This document shows, piece by piece, positions 58,356 through 64,000 of a stretch of 64,000 nucleotides of DNA; position 1 is the first letter of the stretch, and each line of letters begins with the position of its first letter. A program made the position numbers and the translations under genes. Source of the DNA: Roseateles_C aquae (GTDB lineage Bacteria > Pseudomonadota > Gammaproteobacteria > Burkholderiales > Burkholderiaceae_C); assembly GCF_032337115.1 (NCBI RefSeq), contig NZ_JAVXZY010000013.1:62001-126000 (forward strand), in the 5' to 3' direction. A model generated the notes under the pieces. That model had not been told where the DNA came from. It was given only the letters and a program-made list of their open reading frames with translations, and made no database searches.

Positions 58356-59492
58356 TCAGAGAATGGTCATGTGTTCGGTGCCGGCGGCCAGATCACCGCT
58401 GCGCGCACGCTCGCTGTTGAGCTTGATCTGCAGGCGCAGGTCGTTGACGGAATCGGCATTGCGCAGCGCGTCTTCGTAGTTGACGCGGCCGAACTCGTAG
58501 AGGTCGAACAGCGCCTGGTCGAAGGTCTGCATGCCCTGCTCGCGCGAGCGCTTCATGATTTCCTTCACCTCGCCGACGTCGCCCTTGAAGATCAAGTCCG
58601 AGATCAGCGGCGTATTCAGCAGGATCTCCACCGCGGCGACGCGGCCCTTGCCTTCGCGGCGCGGCAAGAGGCGCTGTGACACGATGGAGCGCAGGTTCAG
58701 CGACAGGTCCATCAGCAGCTGGGCGCGGCGCTCTTCAGGGAAGAAGTTGATGATGCGGTCCAGCGCCTGATTGGCACTGTTCGCGTGCAGCGTGGCCATG
58801 CAGAGGTGGCCGGTCTCGGCAAAGGAGACGGCCAGCTCCATCGTCTCGCGATCGCGGATCTCGCCCATCAGGATCACGTCCGGTGCCTGACGCAGCGTGT
58901 TCTTCAGTGCCGCCTCCCAGCTGTCGGTATCGATGCCGACCTCACGCTGGCTGACGATGCAATTCTTGTGCGGGTGAACGAACTCGACCGGGTCCTCGAT
59001 GGTGATGATGTGGCCGAAGGTGTTCTCGTTGCGATGGTCGACCAAGGCTGCCAACGTCGTGCTCTTGCCCGAGCCGGTCGCACCGACAACAATCACCAGG
59101 CCGCGCTTGGTCAGCACGATGTCCTTCAGGATGGGCGGCAAATCCAACGCATCAATCGTTGGCAACTGCTGCGGAATCGTCCGCATCACCAGGCCCACAT
59201 GACCCTGCTGCACATAGGCGTTGCAGCGGAAACGGCCGATGCCCTGCGGCGAAATCGCGAAATTGCATTCCTTGTTGCGCTCGAACTCGGCCGCCTGCTT
59301 GTCGTTCATGATCGAACGCGCCAACTGCAGCGTGTGCTGGCCGGTGAGCGGCTGCGGCGACACCTTGGTCACCTTGCCATCGACCTTGATCGCCGGCGGA
59401 AAGTCCGCGGTGATGAACAGGTCGGAGCCCTTGCGCGACACCATCAAGCGCAGCAAGTCGTTAATGAATTTCGATGCCTGATCGCGTTCCAT
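58356..59492 (-). CDS. pilU: PilU, type IV pilus retraction ATPase accessory
   Basis: 378 aa from ATG 59492 (upstream TTG 59498 less likely). PilT-like ATPase. Walker A GATGSGKSTTLAALVDHRNE, Walker B region DVILMGEIRDRETMELAVSF, His box GHLCMATLHANSANQALDRII. The FxMATLHANSANQ and NECNFAIS-like segments (KECNFAISPQGIGRFR) distinguish PilU from PilT. Probably in one transcript with pilT upstream, across a 172-nt gap with a REP-like element. Confidence 0.94.
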   Translation of the reverse strand: MERDQASKFINDLLRLMVSRKGSDLFITADFPPAIKVDGKVTKVSPQPLTGQHTLQLARSIMNDKQAAEFERNKECNFAISPQGIGRFRCNAYVQQGHVGLVMRTIPQQLPTIDALDLPPILKDIVLTKRGLVIVVGATGSGKSTTLAALVDHRNENTFGHIITIEDPVEFVHPHKNCIVSQREVGIDTDSWEAALKNTLRQAPDVILMGEIRDRETMELAVSFAETGHLCMATLHANSANQALDRIINFFPEERRAQLLMDLSLNLRSIVSQRLLPRREGKGRVAAVEILLNTPLISDLIFKGDVGEVKEIMKRSREQGMQTFDQALFDLYEFGRVNYEDALRNADSVNDLRLQIKLNSERARSGDLAAGTEHMTIL

Positions 59493-59573
59493 GTGCAACT
59501 TTCAAATTCAAGCACTGCAGGCGCCGAGCCTGCGTCGTGCCGCTGGATCCGAAGCGGGCGACCGCAGGTCCGC

Positions 59574-59664
59574 CCTCTTCCAGCAGAGCCTCAGGGTCCG
59601 GCTCCGCCGGCCCGAGAGGCTCGCCCCCTTGAGGGGGCGCGCACAGCGCGTAGGGGGTGGGCCA
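59574..59664. repeat. REP-like intergenic element between pilT and pilU
   Basis: Contains GCCCCCT/AGGGGGC (59623-59629/59632-59638) and GCGC-aca-GCGC (59639-59642/59646-59649), then TAGGGGGTGGGCC, in a GC-rich block. This type of element recurs in intergenic space of Burkholderiales; it splits pilT from pilU. Confidence 0.65.
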
Positions 59665-60708
59665 TCAGCCAGGGAAATTCTCAGGGAATTTCGCCTTCGA
59701 GCGAGCTTCCGCCGGCGAGATGATGTTGCGCCGGACCAGATCGGTGAGGTTCTGGTCCAGCGTCTGCATGCCTTGCGAATTGCCGGTCTGGATGGCCGAG
59801 TACATCTGCGCCACCTTGTTCTCGCGGATCAGATTGCGAATCGCCGAGGTGCCGAGCATGATTTCGTGCGCCGCCACCCGGCCCGAGCCATCCTTGAGCT
59901 TGCACAGGCTTTGCGAGATCACCGCCACCAGCGATTCCGACACCATCGCACGCACCATCTCCTTCTCGGCCGCTGGGAACACGTCGACGATACGATCCAC
60001 CGTCTTGGCCGCCGAGCTGGTGTGCAGCGTGCCAAAGACCAGGTGGCCGGTTTCGGCTGCAGTCAGCGCCAGGCGAATGGTTTCCAGATCGCGCATTTCG
60101 CCGACCAGCACCGCGTCCGGGTCTTCGCGCAGCGCCGAGCGCAGCGCGTTCGCGAAGCTCATCGTGTGCGGTCCGACCTCGCGCTGGTTGACCAGGCTCT
60201 TCTTTGATTCGTGAACGAATTCGATCGGGTCCTCGATGGTCAGGATGTGGCCGTACTCGTTCTCGTTCAGGTGATTGACCATGCCGGCCAGCGTGGTCGA
60301 CTTGCCCGAGCCGGTCGGCCCGGTCACCAGCACCAGGCCGCGCGGCTTCATCGCCAACTCGGCAAAGACCTTGGGCGCGTTGAGCTGCTCCAGCGTCAGG
60401 ATCTTGGACGGAATCGTGCGGAACACCGCGCCGGCGCCGCGGTTCTGGTTGAAGGCATTGACGCGGAAACGCGCCAGGCCCTGGATTTCGAAGGAGAAGT
60501 CAACTTCCAGCGTTTCCTCGTAAGCCTTGCGCTGCGAGTCGTTCATGATGTCGTAGACCATATCGTGCACCTGACGGTGCTCGAGCGCTTCGACATTGAT
60601 ACGGCGCACATCACCGTGCACGCGAATCATCGGCGGCAGGCCGGCCGAAAGGTGCAGGTCAGAGGCCTTGTTCTTGACCGAGAATGCCAGCAGTTGAGTG
60701 ATGTCCAT
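59665..60708 (-). CDS. pilT: PilT, type IV pilus retraction ATPase
   Basis: 347 aa. Hexameric ATPase powering pilus retraction. Starts MDITQLLAFSVKNKASDLHLSAGLPP. Walker A GPTGSGKSTTLAGM, Walker B DAVLVGEMRDLETIRLALTAAETGH (in part), His box TGHLVFGTLHTSSAAKTVDRI and the AIRNLIRENK motif of the C-terminal domain. Head-to-head with yggS (27-nt gap). Confidence 0.96.
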   Translation of the reverse strand: MDITQLLAFSVKNKASDLHLSAGLPPMIRVHGDVRRINVEALEHRQVHDMVYDIMNDSQRKAYEETLEVDFSFEIQGLARFRVNAFNQNRGAGAVFRTIPSKILTLEQLNAPKVFAELAMKPRGLVLVTGPTGSGKSTTLAGMVNHLNENEYGHILTIEDPIEFVHESKKSLVNQREVGPHTMSFANALRSALREDPDAVLVGEMRDLETIRLALTAAETGHLVFGTLHTSSAAKTVDRIVDVFPAAEKEMVRAMVSESLVAVISQSLCKLKDGSGRVAAHEIMLGTSAIRNLIRENKVAQMYSAIQTGNSQGMQTLDQNLTDLVRRNIISPAEARSKAKFPENFPG

Positions 60709-60735
60709 GGGTGGGCGTTTTTAGCGTGGGCCATT

Positions 60736-61440
60736 ATGGCGACGATCTCCGAGAACATACAAGAACTGCACCGGCGCATGGCCGCGGCCTGCCTGCGCGC
60801 CGGCCGCGAGCAACAAACGCTTACCTTGTTGACGGTCAGCAAGACCTTCCCCGGCTCCGCCGTGCGCGAAGCCTTTGCCGCCGGCGAACGTCATTTCGGC
60901 GAAAACTATGTGCAGGAAGGCCTGGCAAAGATCGAGGAACTGGCCGATCTGCGTGAGCAGATCCAGTGGCATCTGATCGGCCCCTTGCAAAGCAACAAGA
61001 CCAAGCCGGTCGCCGCGGCCTTTGATTGGGTGCACAGCGTGGACCGGCTGAAGATTGCCGAACGCCTGTCCGAGCAGCGCCCCGCCGGCCTCGCGCCGCT
61101 GCAGATCTGCCTGCAGGTCAATATCAGCGGCGAGGCCAGCAAGAGCGGGCTGGCGCCGGCCGAAGTGCCAGGTCTTGCCCGCGCGGTCGCGGCGCTGCCG
61201 CGGCTCAGGCTGCGCGGGCTGATGGCGATCCCCGAGCCGGCCAGCGATGCGGCCGCGCAGCGCCTGCCGCATCGCGCACTGCGCGAGCTGCTGCAGCGGG
61301 TCAACGCCGAGGCCGGGTTGCAGCTCGACACGCTGAGCATGGGCATGAGCGCCGACATGGAAGCTGCGATCGCCGAGGGTGCCACGATGGTGCGCGTGGG
61401 CTCGGCCATCTTTGGCCAACGGCATTACCCGAGCGCCTGA
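60736..61440 (+). CDS. YggS/PLPBP, pyridoxal phosphate homeostasis protein
   Basis: 234 aa from ATG 60736. Single-domain alanine racemase-like TIM barrel that binds PLP and helps keep its cellular level. Motifs: LLTVSKTFPGSAVREAF (PLP-Lys), ERHFGENYVQEGLAKIEEL, QWHLIGPLQSNKTKPV, LSMGMSADMEAAIAEGATMVRVGSAIFG (in part). Divergent from pilT, the standard arrangement in proteobacteria. Its stop overlaps the next gene's start by one base. Confidence 0.94.
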   Translation: MATISENIQELHRRMAAACLRAGREQQTLTLLTVSKTFPGSAVREAFAAGERHFGENYVQEGLAKIEELADLREQIQWHLIGPLQSNKTKPVAAAFDWVHSVDRLKIAERLSEQRPAGLAPLQICLQVNISGEASKSGLAPAEVPGLARAVAALPRLRLRGLMAIPEPASDAAAQRLPHRALRELLQRVNAEAGLQLDTLSMGMSADMEAAIAEGATMVRVGSAIFGQRHYPSA

Positions 61441-62096
61441 TGCGCAAGCTGCTCTTGAGCCTGACGCTGCTGGCGCTGACGCCTATTCAGGCCGCGCCGT
61501 TCGAGGACAGCATCGCCCAGCGCGCGCTGGCCTGCACCCAATGCCATGGCAAGGAAGGCCGCGCCGGGCCCGATGGCTACTACCCGCGACTGGCTGGCAA
61601 GCCGCAAGGCTATCTCTACAACCAATTGCTCAACTTCCGCGATGGCCGCCGTCACTACGGGCTGATGACTGAGCTGATCGCGCCCCTGAGCGACGCCTAT
61701 CTGCTCGAGCTGGCCAGCTACTTCGCCTCGCTCGATCTGCCCTACCCGGCCGCCCGGGGTGACGGCCGGCCCGCACCGGCCCTGCTGCTGCAAGGCGACC
61801 GGCAGCGCCAGCTGCCGGCTTGTGTGGCCTGCCATGGCCAGAAGCTGTCGGGCATGCAGCCGGCCATCCCCGGCCTCTTGGGCCTGCCGCGCGACTATCT
61901 GATCGGCCAACTCGGCGCCTGGCGCACTGGCCAACGGCGCGCCCAGGCGCCTGACTGCATGGGCGAGATCGCCCGTCGGCTGCGGCCCGAGGAAGTGGCC
62001 GAGCTGGCGCAATGGCTGGCCGCCCAGCCGGTCCCGGCCGACTACAAGCCCCAGCCATCGGCCCCGCTGCCGCAGCGCTGCGGCACGCAGCCATGA
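61440..62096 (+). CDS. Di-heme cytochrome c
   Basis: 218 aa from ATG 61440. Signal peptide (MRKLLLSLTLLALTPIQA). Two class I cytochrome c domains with CTQCH (about residue 33) and CVACH (about residue 133). Distal segments SYFASLDLPYPA and AQWLAAQPVP mark each domain end. Cytochrome c4-like. Overlaps the following tri-heme cytochrome gene by 4 nt. Electron donor and acceptor unknown. Confidence 0.9.
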   Translation: MRKLLLSLTLLALTPIQAAPFEDSIAQRALACTQCHGKEGRAGPDGYYPRLAGKPQGYLYNQLLNFRDGRRHYGLMTELIAPLSDAYLLELASYFASLDLPYPAARGDGRPAPALLLQGDRQRQLPACVACHGQKLSGMQPAIPGLLGLPRDYLIGQLGAWRTGQRRAQAPDCMGEIARRLRPEEVAELAQWLAAQPVPADYKPQPSAPLPQRCGTQP

Positions 62097-63367
62097 AGAC
62101 GCGCCTTGTGCTTGGCGGGCTCGCGGCCGCGCTGGCCCTGGCCCTGGCCGCCTTGCTGCAGCTGAACCGGCTAGATGAAGGCAGTCCGAGCGCGACATCG
62201 GCCGCGCCAGGTGATGCGGCCACACAGCTGAGCCGCGGCGCCTATCTGGCCCGCGTCGGCAACTGCGCCGGCTGCCACACGGCCGCCGGTGGCGCTCCCT
62301 ATGCAGGAGGACGTGGCGTACCGACGCCCTTTGGCACCGTCTTCGCGCCCAACTTGACGCCGGACGCCGCGACAGGCCTCGGCCGCTGGAGCGCCGACGA
62401 GTTCTGGCGCGCGCTGCACAACGGCCGCAGCCGTGATGGCCGCCTGCTCAGCCCGGCCTTTCCCTACGACAACTACACCTTGGTAAGGCGCGACGACGCT
62501 GATGCCCTGTTTGCCTATCTGCAGAGCCTGCCCGCCGTCGCGGCGCCGGCGCGCCCGCACCAGCTGCGCTGGCCCTTTGGCAGCCAGGCCGCGCTGGCGG
62601 TCTGGCGGGCGTTCAGCTTCCGCCCTGGCGTCTATCAAGACGATGCGCGCCAGGACGCCCGCTGGAACCGCGGCGCCTATCTGAGTCAGGGCCTGGCCCA
62701 TTGCAGCGCCTGCCACGGCAGCCGCAATGCGCTGGGCGCCACGCCGGGGCCGGAACGATTCGACGGCGCCATGCTCACCGAGCTGGGCTGGTATGCGCCG
62801 TCCTTGCACGACCCACGCGAAGCCAGTGTGTCCGGCTGGAGCGAGGCCGATTTGCGCCAGTGGCTCCGCAGTGGCCGGCATGAGGGCGCCGCAGCACTCG
62901 GGCCGATGGCCGAGGTGGTGCTCGGCAGCACCCAGCATCTGCAGGACGATGATCTGGCAGCGATGGCGCGCTATCTGCGCAGCCTGCCGCAGCAGCAGAG
63001 CCGGCCGCCCGCGACCCGGCCCGAGCCGGCGCTGCGCCAAATCGGCGCCAAGCTCTATGAGCAACATTGCGCCGGCTGCCATGGCGCGCAGGGCCGGGGC
63101 CAGCGCGGCGCCTATCCGGCCTTGGCCGGCAATCGAACCGTGCTGATGGACGAGCCGGCCAACCTGCTGCGCATCATCCAGCGTGGTGGCTTCGCACCCG
63201 CCACCGCCGGCAATCCCCGGCCCTTTGGCATGCCGCCCTTTGCCGGGCTGCTCACTGAGCGCGAGCAGGCCGCCCTGGCCAGTTTCCTGCGCCATGCCTG
63301 GGGCAATGAGGCCGCCGATGTGCGTGAGCTGGACGTGCTGCGGCTGCAAAACCGCCGCGTCGACTGA
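62093..63367 (+). CDS. Tri-heme cytochrome c (dehydrogenase cytochrome-subunit type)
   Basis: 424 aa from ATG 62093, overlapping the previous stop. N-terminal membrane or signal helix (LVLGGLAAALALALAALLQL). Three heme sites CAGCH, CSACH and CAGCH with domain arrangement and GRGVPTPFGTVFAPNLTPD typical of the cytochrome subunit of alcohol/gluconate dehydrogenases. Met ligand candidates are MPPFAGLL in the third domain. No dehydrogenase flavo- or quinoprotein gene is in the window. Likely inner-membrane/periplasmic electron carrier. Confidence 0.9.
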   Translation: MKTRLVLGGLAAALALALAALLQLNRLDEGSPSATSAAPGDAATQLSRGAYLARVGNCAGCHTAAGGAPYAGGRGVPTPFGTVFAPNLTPDAATGLGRWSADEFWRALHNGRSRDGRLLSPAFPYDNYTLVRRDDADALFAYLQSLPAVAAPARPHQLRWPFGSQAALAVWRAFSFRPGVYQDDARQDARWNRGAYLSQGLAHCSACHGSRNALGATPGPERFDGAMLTELGWYAPSLHDPREASVSGWSEADLRQWLRSGRHEGAAALGPMAEVVLGSTQHLQDDDLAAMARYLRSLPQQQSRPPATRPEPALRQIGAKLYEQHCAGCHGAQGRGQRGAYPALAGNRTVLMDEPANLLRIIQRGGFAPATAGNPRPFGMPPFAGLLTEREQAALASFLRHAWGNEAADVRELDVLRLQNRRVD

Positions 63368-63750
63368 GCCCCCTCGCTGGCAGCCGTGACGCCTCGGTGA
63401 CACAAGCCCCCAGCCAGGGGGTGAAGACGATCACTCGCGCGCATTCCTTCACAGTGACGCGCACTTGCCATGGATCAAAACCGGGCGAACGCGCAGACAC
63501 TGCCAGCGTTCTTCGGCGACACCGTTTCGCGCCGCTTCCGCAGCCCCGACATCTTTGTGCCAGCGATGAGAGATTTGTCACACAGCCCGGTCTTGCAAAG
63601 GGCTAACCCCCATCAAGTGCCGTGCCCCTCGGCCCGATATGCAGACATCAGGCGCCTCGTCGTTGGGGCCAGGTCTTGCCTGCTGCAGCGCTGAGCGCCT
63701 GCACCTGTACGGGTACCGACAACAACCATATCGCTCCGAGGATTTCGCCG
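63368..63750 (+). promoter_or_regulatory. 383-bp intergenic region with a FliA-like promoter upstream of the chemoreceptor
   Basis: TCAAGTGC (63613-63620) and CCCGATAT (63633-63640), separated by 12 nt, resemble the sigma-28 consensus TAAAGTTT-N11-GCCGATAA with one extra spacer base. It would start transcription about 100 nt before the chemoreceptor ATG. The rest of the interval shows no gene. Confidence 0.4.
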
Positions 63751-64000
63751 ATGAAGCTTCTCTCGCAACTGCGCATCGCTCAACGCCTGGGCCTGAGTTA
63801 CGGCCTGCTGATCCTGCTGCTGATCATCATCGGCAGCTACGGTGCGCAAACCGCCAACCTATTGTCCAAGGACCTGGATCGCACCGCCAATTCCAGCCTG
63901 GTGAAGATCGCCGCCGCCAACGCGCTGGAAGGCAATGTCAACATCGTCGCCCGTGCCTCGCGCGACCTGCTGCTGCTCGACGAGGCGCGCCAGATCAAGA
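63751..64000 (+). CDS. Methyl-accepting chemotaxis protein (N-terminal part, cut by window edge)
   Basis: Only ~83 residues are visible. Start MKLLSQLRIAQRLGLSYGLL, then a TM helix (LLILLLIIIGSYGAQ) and the beginning of a four-helix ligand-binding domain (LSKDLDRTANSSLVKIAAANALEGNVNIVARASRDLLLLD in part), the common betaproteobacterial Tar-like chemoreceptor layout. GAGG about 9 nt upstream. The signalling domain is outside the window. Confidence 0.8.
   Translation, partial: MKLLSQLRIAQRLGLSYGLLILLLIIIGSYGAQTANLLSKDLDRTANSSLVKIAAANALEGNVNIVARASRDLLLLDEARQIK

Overview
The window is chromosomal DNA of a GC-rich betaproteobacterium. Gene content and order (pilMNOPQ divergent from a class A PBP, cyaY beside lptM, OmpC-like porins, Coq7, rplM-rpsI-erpA, the rsmI/yraN/diaA/dolP block, pilT-pilU-yggS) point to Burkholderiales, probably the Roseateles/Paucibacter/Rubrivivax neighbourhood. 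The genus is an inference from gene style, not a match. No tRNA, rRNA, CRISPR array, integrase, transposase or prophage gene was seen. This is mostly core and conserved accessory genome.

Layout: 1-3253 (minus) is the type IV pilus assembly operon pilM-N-O-P-Q, with pilQ running off the left edge. Penicillin-binding protein 1A diverges from it (3514-5889), followed by cyaY and lptM. 6523-11675 (minus) is a dipeptide/oligopeptide ABC importer operon with an M20 amidohydrolase gene set between the two permease genes and no binding-protein gene in the window. 11889-15105 (minus) carries a DUF3047 lipoprotein and two porins with clear terminators. 15461-19792 holds coq7, an OsmC-family gene, ilvA (preceded by a candidate small RNA or attenuator) and a divergent CobT-family gene.

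19847-31217 is a complete type II secretion system: gspC divergent, then gspG-H-I-J-K-L-M-N-D-E-F. After it come a Lon-type AAA+ ATPase with no protease domain, a cytosolic 5'-nucleotidase and a very large tricorn-type S41 protease. 36826-41316 holds tyrS, an M23 endopeptidase, anmK and erpA. 41523-42353 is rplM-rpsI. 42729-48650 holds a GNAT enzyme, a DUF2726 protein, srkA, htpG, a UPF0126 channel and a small unknown gene.

48747-50100 is aroG with a well-formed transcription attenuator: a 24-residue aromatic-rich leader peptide, an antiterminator arm and a terminator. Then follow tldD, a LysR regulator with two divergent genes, a small exported protein, and rsmI/yraN/diaA/dolP followed by structured tandem repeats. 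An HIBADH-family reductase, pilU, pilT and yggS come next, then two c-type cytochromes (di-heme and tri-heme) and the start of a methyl-accepting chemotaxis protein, which runs off the right edge.

Themes: surface machinery (T4P assembly and retraction, T2SS, cell-wall enzymes) dominates. Several genes have a good -10 element only 6-8 nt before the start codon, suggesting leaderless mRNAs. The most interesting signals are the aroG attenuator with an apparently leaderless leader peptide, the candidate RNA upstream of ilvA, the covarying tandem hairpin repeats at 57197-57390, and the divergent CobT homologue.
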